DNA of 64,000 nt. Source: Verticillium longisporum. Taxonomy: Eukaryota; Ascomycota; Sordariomycetes; Glomerellales; Plectosphaerellaceae. The stretch spans positions 5,332,001-5,396,000 of the forward strand of contig JAETXT010000006.1 in NCBI GenBank assembly GCA_019188255.1, written 5' to 3'. The position numbers and the translations under genes are program-made. Shown here piece after piece: positions 9,823 to 20,994 of the stretch (positions are counted from its first letter, which is position 1; every line of letters starts with the position of its first letter). The notes below the pieces were generated by a model, which saw only the letters and a program-made list of their open reading frames with translations, had not been told where the DNA came from and did no database searches.

Positions 9823-12800
9823 CTAATACGCACCCTCCCTTTTCTCCCAAACCAGCGCTTCCGTCAGCTCCACGTCTCCAAACCCACTCGCCGTGACCAT
9901 GGCCACATCCCACGCCATACCCTCCACCCTCGCGCCGCCCTCCTCCATCGCCCACAGCGTAATTCCCACCGTGTTCGTCCCATGATAGTCCAGTATTCCC
10001 TCCGGTACAGGGAACCTAGCCTGCGGCCCAATATGCGGCACAAACTTGCCAAACTGGAACCCGTTGACGAAGAGCTGCACCCGGTACGCCCCATTTCCCT
10101 CCCCGCTCATGCCAAACCGAACAGCAAGCGGCACATCGTACCCGCGCGGCAGGTCGAGCGCGAACTCGGCCGTATAAAACGACACGCCCGGCGCCGCGCG
10201 CCCAGACGTCGGCCCGCCGGCCGCCCAGGACGACGAAGGCGGCGAGGGCTGATGGTAGCCCTGCCGCTCGGCGAACAGGCCCCCTCGTTCAGCGGGCCGC
10301 GCTTCTTGTCTGCGTAGCGCTCGCCGCCGAGGTTGCCCGTCAGCTTCCACTTGACGGCGTCGGGCTCGTGGCCTGAGAGGGAGTAGGCGAGAATGCCGCG
10401 CGGCGTCTTGAGATTGTCTTCGCCGAGGACGTAGTTGCCGTTGAGGCCCATGAGGTCGATGAGCACGGTTAGCACGTGCGACGTGTTGGGCTTCAGGGAG
10501 GGCAGGGCCATGGTGAGGGTGCCGCTTGGGGCGGAAGGGGAGCCGGGCCAGGAGCCGAGGTGCTGGTCGTCGAGCCAGATGGAGGCGCCGAAGGCGTGGC
10601 CGCCTTGGAGGGTGATGTTGAGGGTCGACTCGGCGGTTGTGGCGGTGAAGTGGCCGCGGTAGATGACGGAGCCGGTGTGGAAGCCGTAGTCGCTCGCGTA
10701 GAGCGAGACGTGCGTCTTGATGGGGAATTTGTCGTTCGGAGAGGTTGTGAGGTTGGCGTCTGCCCAGAGGGAGTCGTCGTATGAAGGCTGGATCTCAGGA
10801 AGCGAGTCGATCGTCTTCCATTTGAGCTGGCTGAAGCATGGGAGCTTGATCTCAGGCGGAGAGAAGTCTACCGTGGCCGTGATTACGCCATGTGAAGACT
10901 GTTCAAATGACAGCTCTTGGCCGTTCCAGGTCAGGGTCTTCAGGTCGGCCGGAGCGCCGCCGACAATCTCGATCGGAGTCGTGGCGTTGACGTCGCCGAC
11001 GAGTGCAAGGGTCGACGCGTCAACATTGGCTGTGCGAACAAGGTAGCCTGCTTTGACGATGACGTCCGAAGTGCCATAGTCGCCGCCGGATCCTGTCGGG
11101 GGAACCCAGAAGTTGTAGGCTTCGTTGCGAACCACGAGATAGATGTAGAAGTTTTGATGGACGCGCACGAGTTTGCGGTCAGTCGTCACATCCCAGGCCA
11201 CAATTGTCTGGCCATCTCCATCTTCAATCTTGACACCTGAGCCTTCAAGCACCTCACTGTCAGCGCTGCCTGCGCCCTCGATGGCAATTTCGTGATGCTC
11301 ATCGGGTCCGCCATATAGCACGAGCACCGTCTTTTCATCGTACTTCTTCCATGTGAATACCTCAGCAGACGAGTAGATCAAGGTATGGTCGCCAACTGGA
11401 TAGTCGCTAACGTGGATCTTGGAATCGCGCCTCGTCAGATACAGGCTATCTCCGAGCTGTGGAATCACAAGATCCCCGTGTTCTGCTGTCTCGACCGTTA
11501 GTTTATACGGTACCCTGTCGACGGTATCATACTGCGTGTGTCGTGAAATGTAAAACTTGGTGGTGTTGGTCCTGGCTGGCGTAACAGTGACACCAGGATT
11601 ATCCGTGAAATCTAGAGACGAGTTGAACCTCTCTGCTTCCAGAAACGCGGGCGATACATGGAAGAAATTGGCCTGCAGCTTGACCTCGCTGTATTTCTCT
11701 CGCCAGAGCAGACGTTCTTCGGTGATTTGCGCGCCGTAGTCGTATGACGTGAAGCCTTCGGCGTGGCCCAAGTTACCCCAATTCGTGCCGCCGTATGTCA
11801 TGTAAATATTGAAGATCGTGGCGCCAACGGCGTAATTGTTCTTGTAGAGGACGCGCTCAAACTCCATGTTTAAGAGGAGGGCACAATTTTCAAAGCCAGC
11901 GTCGCCCCAGTGCTGGAAGCCTCCGCCTTGGTACTGCGATTATTAGTCTTTAACATCACGATAGACCCTGGATGAATTACCTCCGGGATCGTATAAGGTG
12001 TATCTGGGGCGATGGCATTATTGATCGCCAGCCAGTCTGTCGGAAGGCCATCGTCTGGCCAGACAGTCGGGTTCTCGCAGTCGAAGCCGAGGGGATAAGA
12101 ATCGTGGCCATAAATATCTACACTAGCGGGCGTGTGGGCGGTAATGTAGCCGTTCATGTGCGCTTCGTTATTGACGTACGGCACAATGACACCGGCATCA
12201 CGGTACTGGTTTTGGACGCGTTTCCAGTAGTCATAATCAGGCATTGGGTAGAGTTCCTGGTCAATCGTGTTCTGGTACTCATTCTCAGGCTGGAAAGGAT
12301 GACAGGACCGCCGTTGGTAATTTGATGGGCGGCGATGACCTTTCCAATCTCGCGGGTGTATCTAGAACGTCAGCTTTGGTGATACAACAGGCTATAGACT
12401 TACAGGTCAGTGGCGTTGAAGAAGGCCTCTTTATATGTGCGAAGGGCCCCCGGCGTTCTTGTCAGCCATCCTGGGAACCCGCCGCCAGCGACCTCGGCGT
12501 TGATGTACGGCCCTGGCCGAGGTAGCACATAAAGGCCTGCCTTTTTCGCAGCCTCAAAGAACGGGTTGAGATCAAATATGCCATCCATCCGAATTTGGCC
12601 TCGCTCAGCCTCGATGAGATGCCAGTTGATGTAGATGGAGACGCAATTGTAGCCAGACGCCTTGATCTTCTGGAGGATATCGAGCCAGAGGGACTGGACG
12701 GGCAGTCTTGATACGTCAGGTCTATTGTCCTTTAGGCAGATGAATGAAAGACAAACCGGAATGGGTGAAATTCGCCGCTGAAAACCATCAACCTCTCGCC

Positions 12801-13013
12801 ATTAATGAAGATACTATGATCATCCCAGGTCACCTGAAACGGTGATGTTAGTCGCGAACTCGTTTGAACCTTTACTCCTTCACTCACAATGTCCTGGGCT
12901 TGACGGCTCTCCACCTGTTTGATGTCGTGAACATTCTGGTCGAGTCCTTTGGCACCGACACTCGTGGCCAATGCCAGACCTAAGAATAGAGTACGAAGAG
13001 ACTTGAGCTGCAT
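9823..13013 (-). CDS. Secreted GH35 beta-galactosidase, LacA-like (two one-base frameshifts)
   Basis: Exons are 13013-12888, 12833-12757, 12706-12404, 12361-11981 and 11933-9823. With two bases restored the protein would be 999 aa, as usual for fungal GH35 LacA. A signal peptide ([21 protein letters not shown]) leads into the GH35 barrel: [26 protein letters not shown], the acid/base Glu in PENEY, and the predicted nucleophile Glu in YTIPE, which is the last codon of exon 4. [10 protein letters not shown] follows, then the beta-rich C-terminal domains ending KREGAY. Frame breaks occur at a three-base A run at 12294-12296 (one base short, before QPENEY) and at a C run at 10280-10284 (one base short, after GPLNEG). 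Both sides of each break are strongly conserved, so each is a single-base loss. By homology it releases terminal beta-galactose from plant polysaccharides outside the cell. Confidence 0.88.
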
Positions 13014-13767
13014 CTCAACTAATTTCTTCAAGAGACATGAACGATGAGGCTCGCACGATCTATGCTTGAAGCTGGTGTGACGACGATAAATGCCAGTAGT
13101 CCGCTACCAACCCGTGAGTACACAGACAAAGCCCAACCTTCGGGGGAACGAATATGCTACCCTTTCATACTGCCACTGCAACCGGCACCGACTTCCCCTT
13201 CTCATGTCTTGGACTTTCCAAGGCCATTCTGCTGTCGATCACCCCGGGCTTGCCCGTCTCTCACTGGTCCGGCAGTACGCTCTTGGCACGTGTAACGCAC
13301 GGTGTCGTCGAAGCTAACATACCAAGGAACAGCGATCCATCTCCAGAGCCATCGGCATGTAACTCTGTCAGGTCACGTTTGAGGTGAAGGGAGAAGTGGG
13401 CGAATCACCACGGTCGGGGATGCGGATGATCAACGAAGTTTCCCCTCCCCCGTGCATACCCCGCGTTCATTCGGACTCGGGAGGATACCGATGGCAGCAG
13501 TTGGAGCCGACATTCCGATTTTCGAAGGCATGTTGCCAACGAAACTGGGCCACGAAGGTGGTCGATTTCAGACGAGAAGCTCTTCGGGATGCGACGGGCC
13601 GGGTCATGGCACGAGCAGGAAGAAGCCTAGCTTGGCTTTGAATGCTAGGATAGCTCTAGCATATCAGTCCTTTGAAATCACTGGGAGCACGAGAAAGACT
13701 ACAAACTAAGTTTGTCGATGATTCCTGCTACGGAACATGCAAAAAGGCACGAAAAACATCAAAAGGT
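13014..13767. other. Intergenic region between GH35 and tRNA-His
   Basis: About 750 nt with no convincing coding frame. The part next to 13013 should hold the GH35 promoter (read leftward). I see no repeat or mobile-element structure. Confidence 0.45.
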
Positions 13768-13854
13768 TGCTCCGAGGCGGATTCGAACTGCCGTCAATGC
13801 AGTATTGTAGTAAGAACCACAATGCATCATCCTAACCAACTAGACGATCGAAGC
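13768..13854 (-). tRNA. tRNA-His (GTG) with 14-nt intron
   Basis: Read on the minus strand, an 87-nt cloverleaf folds. The acceptor stem GCTTCGA pairs with TCGGAGC (one G-U) and the discriminator is A. The D arm is GTCT/GGAT and the perfect anticodon stem is ATGCA/TGCAT. The anticodon loop is TT-GTG-G, then an intron, then C, so the anticodon GTG is at 13818-13820. The intron is 13803-13816, directly after position 37, the canonical eukaryotic site. The T arm has the TTCGAAT loop with one A-C mismatch in the stem. The loop sequence and the A discriminator match eukaryotic tRNA-His. The mature length would be 73 nt. Confidence 0.8.
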
Positions 13855-14146
13855 TAGACGATAACTGGCCAAATTTGAGGCATTATGTCCACAAAGCGCG
13901 GGGGAAAGGTCAAGGTTTGACACATTTGTGAACACTCATCAGTGGGGACGCTGGGAGGCCTGACTCGATGTCAGATACCTAGGCACTGAATGCATGACAC
14001 CTCTTACGCCGTTGTTAGAAGGCAGATGGTGTGAGCATGTGAGTTGAGATTGTGAACGTTTGCGAATTAGCTCACAAATACCTAACGTATCTTACCTTGG
14101 CTCATTAGCATGGGATCGGACGGAAACGTGATCATAACTACGGCCC

Positions 14147-15356
14147 TCATTTCCCGCCAGCCAGCACCTCTTCGTCCCGATCCCAGAGCGCCCACAGCAC
14201 CGCTCCCCCAGGCCCGACAACCACACTGCGGCGCAGAAGCCCCCTGACCGTGCTCGGACCAGCAGCCCTGTTCAGACCGCCAGCGGTGTAAGCCAGGTAG
14301 GACACCAAAATGGCCATACCTGCGCAAGCACAGTATAGGTCGTACTGCAGCAGTGTCAAGCTCCCTTCCGCCATCGTCTTGATCTGCTTGCGCGAGAGCG
14401 CGGATGGAGGGACAAATATGTCCCAGAGACTGACCCGCTCCTGGAGCAGGCCTCCATAGACCACAGGTCTCAGTTGGGGAAATGTCGCCAGCGCAAGAAC
14501 TCCAAAGTGCACAAGAGACGTATACTTGAGCGTCGTCCTGTAAACGTGACGCAAAGATTGCAGCGATGCCGTTGGCGAGACATGCGTCGGACCAGCCACG
14601 AAGCCGAACGTCCGGGCTGCTGCCGCGAGGAACCAATGTGATAGGGACACCCAGATGGGGAAGACCTGCCACAGGGCGAGGAAGATCTGCTGGCTATCGC
14701 GCGATATGATTGAGGGCGATGGCAGTGCTGGCAGGACAGACGGCAGAGCGAAGCCGAGGAGCATGGCGCTCGCAGTGGTCTGCAGGCGCGCTAAATCTGT
14801 GGGCAGCTGGTTTGCAGCGCGCGACGTCCCGGGCTCCGTGGGCTTCGCGAGGGGCGAGAGCCAGATGTACGCTATCGCGTAGAGAGGAAGGATGATGCCA
14901 AAGGGAATGCTTTGGTATGTCATTCCCCAGATGACGGGACTGTTACTGTTAGCCAGGCTTCGCTCAATACAAGCACGCAACGCGTCAATGTAATCCTTAC
15001 AAAGCGAGCATCGTACCACGATGGCCAGCTCGTAAGCTTTCGAGTAGCAGTGCCGTGTGTATCGGCAACACCCGGCCGGCCATGTATGCGGTGAACAGCG
15101 ACAGCGCAGGCATCTCACCGCTAACACAGGGGTAGAAGAATTTGAGTATGCCAGTGAGGGCCTCGTCGAGCGCCGCAGATCCCGTAAAGTACGTTCGAGC
15201 CAGGCCACCTGCGCCTGGGAGCATCGGCTCCGACTGTGCCATGAGGTCGTCCTTCATGTCCATCCAGCCATTGAGGAAGAGAAGGCCCCCGATAGATAGG
15301 ACGCCAAAGGCATTCAGGACCAGGAGGGCGCCTGTTGTCGCTGTACGATGCGACAT
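14147..15356 (-). CDS. Polytopic membrane protein, fungal family of unknown function
   Basis: Exons are 15356-15001 and 14939-14147, with a 61-nt intron (GTAAGG to CAG), giving 382 aa. The protein has about eight hydrophobic segments, including one starting TGALLVLNAFGVLSIGGLLF, others in the middle and one ending YLAYTAGGLN. The C-terminus is GAVLWALWDRDEEVLAG. This layout is shared by uncharacterised Pezizomycotina integral membrane proteins, some sitting in secondary-metabolite loci near terpene-cyclase-like membrane proteins; I cannot assign an activity. The start at 15356 (MSHRT) sits just before the first membrane helix. In-frame ATGs at 15455 and 15563 would add a Ser-rich N-terminus and are alternatives. 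No biosynthetic core gene lies nearby. Confidence 0.72.
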
Positions 15357-16368
15357 GTTTGATGCTGTGTGTGCGAAATGAGATGTTGCTGTTGATGAAG
15401 GATGAACCCCTACGGTGGGAATCGACGGAAGTTTGGAGTTGGAGGAGCTCCCCATAATGGAGTCCCAGCATGGATTTTCCAGGGCTGACAGGGGACATGA
15501 CTGCGAGACGAGTCCTAGATCGATGGTGGAGCGAAGGATCAATGGTTGTAATATTTGCGGCATTGGAGCATCGCCAGATTAGGCGATGAAGTATTCCCAA
15601 AAAGTAGGCACATGATTTCAAGAATAAAAAAATGAAATCAGCAAAAGCCACTTACAGGCATGTTCAGATTCCACGCACGGTATCGCGAGGCACATGACTG
15701 TAAAGTTGGCATTTTGGACAACTGCGCTGTCCTGGCTTGGCCACAGGCTCTGACCCCAGCCTAAGATACAGGCCGGTTGGTTCATCGAATACAAGGTATG
15801 GTCCGTTTTGGATCGCCAATACGATCTCAAAAACATCGAATAGCAGAGGTTTACAACAAGCACTAGATTTTTTTATCGGGTGTTTAGCCACCTCTGGCTT
15901 GATCCATGAATTCACTGGTGTTGGAACCGAAGGCGGGGTTTATAATATTCAGCTGTCTCTCACTGTAACTCCGGGCCACCCGAGTAGCATTGTGCACTTT
16001 GTTGGGCGAGGATCATTGGGTGCCCTTTGAAATAGTCGCAGGAAAACATTCAGCTTCCATATCCGGCTGTACACTCGACACGACGGTCGTTTAATAGGCT
16101 ATTCGGCTGCTGCATTCATTGGTCGGCCAGTCTGCAGGAGATATGTGCTTCACTCGTCAACCATGGCTGACGATACAAGCATGAAGCCATACTGAAGCCT
16201 CGAGCGGGGCCTCGCTCTGTGTGGCCCAGGGAGCTCGCGAGTGTGCTTGTGTCGTTGACGAAAAGTGTAAGCATAAAAGAGCCATTATTTCTGTTTTCGA
16301 AGCAGGAATGATCGACATACTCCCAGAGCACCGGAAAGTTACCAGCTTCGTCCCAAGACTCGCAAACC
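15357..16368. other. Intergenic region, AT-richer, no gene seen
   Basis: About 1 kb between divergent genes, with AT-rich stretches near 15600-15650 and 15820-15900. The short minus-strand frames are hydrophobic but lack family motifs or splice-compatible extensions. It may contain the promoters of both flanking genes, possibly with worn-out repeat DNA. Confidence 0.4.
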
Positions 16369-17046
16369 ATGCATTCAAGTCTCATTTTTGCTCTGGCACT
16401 AGGTGCAGCTTCGTGAGTAACAAACTCTGGAGGTAGCATCCAATGCTTCTTCATCAAGCTCACAATACATAGAGCTGCCTCCGGTCAAATCACTCTCCAG
16501 CCGACAACCATCAGGCAGGGAACTTGTGCCGTGACCAAGACCATTACATCCGTCATCATTCAGACAGACACTGTCGTCAAGACCACGACAGATTTCCAGA
16601 CGACGACGGACATTAAAACTACAACAGACACCATCACCAAGACTGAGACCGGCCTCAAGACTGTCACCGCCTTCATCACAAAGACCGAAACAGCATACAA
16701 AACACTCACCGAGACCACCACGCAGAAGGTCACGGAGCTTGTGACCAAGACGTTGACGGAGACAGCCACCAAGACGTCGACGGAGACAGCCACCAAGACG
16801 GTCACTACGACATCAGTCACCACGCTGCCCTGCAAGCCTCCTGTCTGTCCGACAGTCACAGCCACTGGGACAATTTGCAAATCTTGCTTCATCGCGCAGT
16901 GCACAACCACGTCGACACTGACCAAGTCGGCTGGATGTCCTGCACAAGCGGCCACCACGGTAGCAAACTTTCCATGTGATGCGCCGGATGTTTGTAACCA
17001 GATTGGATGCCGGACTGTGTATGCCATTCAAACTGCGGCTGCCTGA
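16369..17046 (+). CDS. Small secreted Thr/Lys-rich repeat protein with Cys-rich tail
   Basis: Two exons, 16369-16412 and 16473-17046, encode 205 aa. The first exon carries nearly all of a signal peptide (MHSSLIFALALGAAS). The mature N-terminal two-thirds is a run of imperfect short repeats of the type TKTETxxKTVT, extremely rich in Thr and Lys. The last 75 residues lose the repeats and contain nine cysteines (for example LPCKPPVC, ICKSCFIAQC, FPCDAPDVC). That arrangement, a Thr-rich and probably O-mannosylated stalk plus a compact Cys-rich domain, fits a secreted cell-wall or effector-like protein. No known family was recognised, and no GPI-attachment tail is seen. Confidence 0.75.
16750..16797 (+). 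repeat. 24-bp tandem repeat in the Thr-rich protein gene
   Basis: Two copies of a 24-nt unit (16750-16773 and 16774-16797) differ at one position and encode TLTETATK and TSTETATK. This is the most recent-looking duplication within the larger repeat tract. Confidence 0.85.
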
Positions 17047-17678
17047 GGAGAGGTAAGTGGAGGTGAAGAAGGCGGTTGCTAGTTTTCAGTTCGTCGGATC
17101 GTGTGAGGCAGTGCTCGAGTCACAGTGCTGAGGATCAGTGCTGCATTGCGGGATGACATCGGGATATGATACATTCGTTACAGTTCTGGTCATACATTCA
17201 ATATGAACCACTTGGCAGGTGCTTGAATTGGCACCGAAGGATTGACTCAAGTCGCTGACAAGATGTGCTTGCCTTCTCGACCGAGTGATGACAGCCGGCT
17301 GATCAGTCAGACAAGAATCACGGCCTTGATTCGGCTGCCAACGTGACACAGTTTGTGTGAGTGATCCATTCAGAACTACCTATACTATATGTGCCGCGAT
17401 TGGCAATGCTGGTTCATCTAAAATTGCAGCAAGATATCGCAGATCTCATGCGCCGATGACGATCTATGCGAAACTTGATGAGCATCAAGGCCAGGTGGCT
17501 CCGTAGAACTGCCTGATTAGGATGTCCCGGAGCAGCCATTCGGGTCTACGGCCGGATCACGAAAGCGCCCTGACCCGCCATCTGGGATCGAGCTCAGGTT
17601 CCAACGCATGATAGATAAGATTGATCCTCACGGCCTTGATCCAGAAGCAACCTTTATTTTGCACCCCTTACGATCGCC
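17047..17678. other. Intergenic region, no gene seen
   Basis: About 630 nt between two plus-strand secreted-protein genes. No coding frame with recognisable features was found. The 3' part should hold the promoter of the lactonase-like gene. Confidence 0.45.
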
Positions 17679-18927
17679 ATGAATCTACAACTTTTGGCGC
17701 TTGCCACCCTGGTCCTTGGTCTGTCACACCCAGTACGGGGTGCCAGCAAGCTCATTGCATCTCACTTCTCGAGGTCGCTTTACTCGCTGACCCTCTCCGA
17801 CACGAACGAGCTTGCGATCGGTTCAAGCGTCCCTTCCGGCAACTTTTGGCCCTCATGGCTGGACCTTGATGCCGAAACCTCAACCCTCTACGTCCCAGAT
17901 GGAGCGTTTTGGTCTGCGCCCAATGGGCTTACAACCTTCACAGTTGAAGCCGATGGAAGCCTGAAGCCCGCCGAGGCCTCGATTCAGACCCTTTCTGATG
18001 GCGGTGAAGTACACAGCACCCGCTACGGCGGAGTGGATGGCAAGAGCTTCATCGCAATGGCACATTAGTGCGTTGTTGTCTTATCTTTCTCTTGCCAGCT
18101 TTCTACCAGCTTACACACCCAGTGGCACAGCACGAATCGTGACACGCGCCCTGCCCCTGACGCCGACGTCACAGCCACTTCAGCAAGTCACATTTACTAT
18201 CCCCGCTCCGGGACCTAATCCCCGCCAAGATGCACCTCATCCACATGCCGTGTTCACGGATCCGACTGGCACGTTCCTCCTCACCGCCGACCTCGGTTCA
18301 GATCGCATTCATGTCTTTGCCATCGACGCCGAGACGGGGCTTCTCACTCAATGTCCCGCCGGAGAAGCCACACCAGGAGACGGGCCCCGACATGGGGTCT
18401 TCTGGAGCCCTCCGAATGATACTGAGGCCAGTGTGCTCCTCACTATCAACGAGCTTTCGAACAGCGTTACATCTTGGGAAGTTACCTACGAGGGAGGATG
18501 CCTCGGTCTGCAGCAGATCGAATCTGTTTCCACACTTCCTGACGGTGTCGTGCCACGTATGGGAGCGAAAGCAGCCGAGATCAGGGTGAGAGACAATTTT
18601 GTCTACGCATCGAACCGCAATGACGGCTCTTTCGGGGAGAAAGAAGATTCCATCGCGCTGTATGAGATTGGTCTCAATGGCGAGGGACGCGCTGAGCTGC
18701 GGTTTGTGGAGATCGCATCGGCGCACTCATGGTTCCCCAGAACGTTTGACATCAATGCGGCGGGGGATCTTGTTGCTGTGGGAGGACAGACCAGCGCGGA
18801 AGTTGTCGTGTTGGAGAGAAATAGTACGACCGGGCGGCTTGGTGCGGCTGTTGCTGCTGTGAGAGTTGGGGCGCTCGGGACACCGAACAATGAAGATGGC
18901 GTGAGTGCCGTGATCTGGGATGAGTGA
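17679..18927 (+). CDS. Secreted lactonase-fold (7-bladed propeller) protein
   Basis: Exons are 17679-18067 and 18123-18927, giving 397 aa. The intron (18068-18122, 55 nt) was chosen because it alone joins FIAMAHY to GTARIVT in frame with a normal length; a nearer AG would make a 31-nt intron. A signal peptide (MNLQLLALATLVLGLSHPVRG) precedes a 6-phosphogluconolactonase/cycloisomerase-type beta-propeller (PF10282-like). Visible blade motifs include HPHAVFTDPTGTFLLTADLG, DGPRHGVFW, NELSNSVTSWEV and YASNRNDGSF. The family includes cytosolic lactonases and muconate-cyclising enzymes, but fungal secreted members are largely uncharacterised, so the substrate is open. The last blade lacks the longer ending seen in some members. 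Confidence 0.83.
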
Positions 18928-19048
18928 ACATTGCATGCATATACGCATCATGTTCTTGTAGTCATTTCGAAAAGAATTACATAGCGCCTTATGGCCATGT
19001 GGAAGAAAGAGTATTTAGACTAGTCGGAGCACTACCGCCTTCCGCGCA

Positions 19049-20994
19049 TCACAGCTTCTTGCAAAGCCTATGGGCATAATCTGTAATGTGCCAATCTTCC
19101 GTACCAGGCGTGGAGGGTGAAAAGAAGACACCTTGAGGATCCCACAGTTTCTTGATTTCCTTTAGTCTTGAATAGTTATCGCCCCAGAAAGCATCTTGCC
19201 AGTTGTTCATGAAGGCATAGTTCTAGCCATAGGTCAGCACCGTACTCCATGCTCTGTCGAACTACTCACCTCGTTGACGTAGGCCAAACCATCAGGTGCA
19301 GCTTTCTTGTACTTCTCCGTGATAACATTTGCCATCACATCATGATGTTCCAATTTTTGCTTCCAAGTCGCATCGAGGGGCTGGACAAGCACAGACATGA
19401 AGCGGATCGTAGCGCCCCTCCATCGGGGGTGCGTTGCGCTTTGCGACTTGGTGACTGTGTGTCCAGGGTCAAATATGTGACCGATGACTATGCCTAGCAT
19501 ATCTGACCGTGGGGACAGGGCTAGTGCAATGGCATCGGCCACAGCGCCTTGGTTCTCGGGCCTCATGTCCTTGTGGGTGAATACCCATCCACCTGTTAGG
19601 CCATTCTGGGCAGCTTGCTCTGGCTCGAAGATATCGTGGTAAATACTGTAAAAGTCGGAATACTCAAGGAACCCTGAACTGTAAGGAATCTTTTCGTCAT
19701 CAAGGGCCTTGAATAGCGGCGCGACAGTGGTCCTGAGTTGTTCCGCAGTCAAGTTGAAGCCCATGATGGGTTGAACGTGAAGAGCTCCGGATATCGCTGG
19801 CGGATAAAGCTCGTAGATTGCGTAGAGCCCGTTGTCAACCATGTAATTGGCGTGTTCGTTGATGATGCCCGCTGCACGCTGAGCTTGAGTGAATGTAGCC
19901 CCGGTGGAGGCATTGACATTTAGGAAAAGCCCGGCAGTCCGTGTGTTATCGAGATACGTCTTCATGGTCACTGAGAGTACCACCGCAAACGTACCTGGAC
20001 CGCCCCCCTTTAGTGCCCAGAAGAGATCAGGATTTGAATTCGCGTTGGCGGTGATGAAATGGCCAGAGGCCGTGAGGACTTCGAACGAGAGGGCGTTGTC
20101 AGCGGCGAATCCGTGCAAGCTGGTCAAGGGGCCGTGGCCGCCTCCTTGGATGAAGCCGCCAGCTACGCCAACAGTCTTCAGACAGTTAGCTGTAGTTTGT
20201 GTGATGGACGCTTTGAATTGGTACTTGCCGCACATTCGCCAGTGACGACGAGTCGTGGAGGATTCTGTGCATGCGCTGCCTCGAGAACCTCGAAACCTTG
20301 CACGCCTGCTCCAATAGTGATCGTAGGCCCACGGTACCCACCAGGTCCATCATACTTATCGGTGAAGCTGATGTCCTTGAAGCCATGTGTGTTGATCGCC
20401 AACGAATTTGCTCCTGCACTCCTAGACTCAAAGTCATGGCCAGTGTTTCTCATGACCAGCCGAATGTTGCGACTTCTAGCAAAGTCGACCCCAGCTTTGA
20501 TGTGATCCCTAGTCTTGGCCATGATCACAAACTCTGGGTAGTAGCCCATTGTACAACTGGCAGAGGGATCAGTGGTTAGTTCGCAGGTGTTGTTGCTTCC
20601 CCAGGTCCAGAGGGCCGAGGCCGGTCGGGAGATTCTGCCAGTGTTAGGGTTGCTGCTCTAACCTGTCTGCTCGTGATACTCACTGCCATCTTTCATCCTT
20701 CCACATGGATGTGGCTTCATCACAGGCGGCCTAGTTGTAAGTCGGAATTCCTCGAAACTCATTGTAGCAAACGGCAGCTGGTGGAATGTGCCGCAAAAGA
20801 TTCCCGTTCACTGTTGCATTCAGGCCATCCCATGCCGCCTTATCGGGCCAGCAGGCATCTTCAGGTGAACACCGGCAATGGTATTTTGGTCCGTTAACCT
20901 CGACAGAAACAACGTTGGGAACGCGGATGTTGAGTGCAGCACTGATCGTGGCAGAAGCAAGTAAGACCCATACAGCTGGAAAAAGAGGCCTCAT
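19049..20994 (-). CDS. Secreted BBE-type FAD-linked oxidoreductase (in-frame amber, GC-AG intron)
   Basis: Exons are 20994-20684, 20634-20229, 20175-19270 and 19222-19049, 598 codons if the internal stop is read through. A signal peptide (MRPLFPAVWVLLASATISAA) precedes a PCMH FAD-binding domain: FVIMAKTRDHIKAGVDFA, then RNTGHDF, whose His is the usual covalent flavin site, then VTGEC-TVGVAGG and GGGHG. The C-terminal BBE segment has YVNENYAFMNNWQ, YSRLKEIKKLWDP and VFFSP. The third intron (20176-20228) starts GCAAGT, a GC-AG intron. Codon 88 is TAG (20731-20733), between PTYN and AACDEA, where relatives carry a residue. No intron removes it without deleting conserved sequence. It may be a real nonsense mutation or a sequence error. 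The family oxidises sugars, alcohols or alkaloids in the secretory pathway. Confidence 0.8.

Noticed and set aside
18068..18098. 31-nt intron in the lactonase-like gene
   Set aside because: It also restores the frame but is shorter than functional fungal introns; the 55-nt alternative using the AG at 18121-18122 fits better.
20720..20770. An intron ending at the CTAG over the amber in the FAD oxidase gene
   Set aside because: A possible donor at GTTTGC would remove the amber, but it would also delete VCYNEFRGIPTYN, which is conserved in position in relatives.
14147..20994. Secondary-metabolite cluster built from the membrane protein, lactonase-like and FAD-oxidase genes
   Set aside because: No polyketide synthase, NRPS, terpene synthase, prenyltransferase or P450 gene is present, and a tRNA and spacer DNA separate the genes from regulators.
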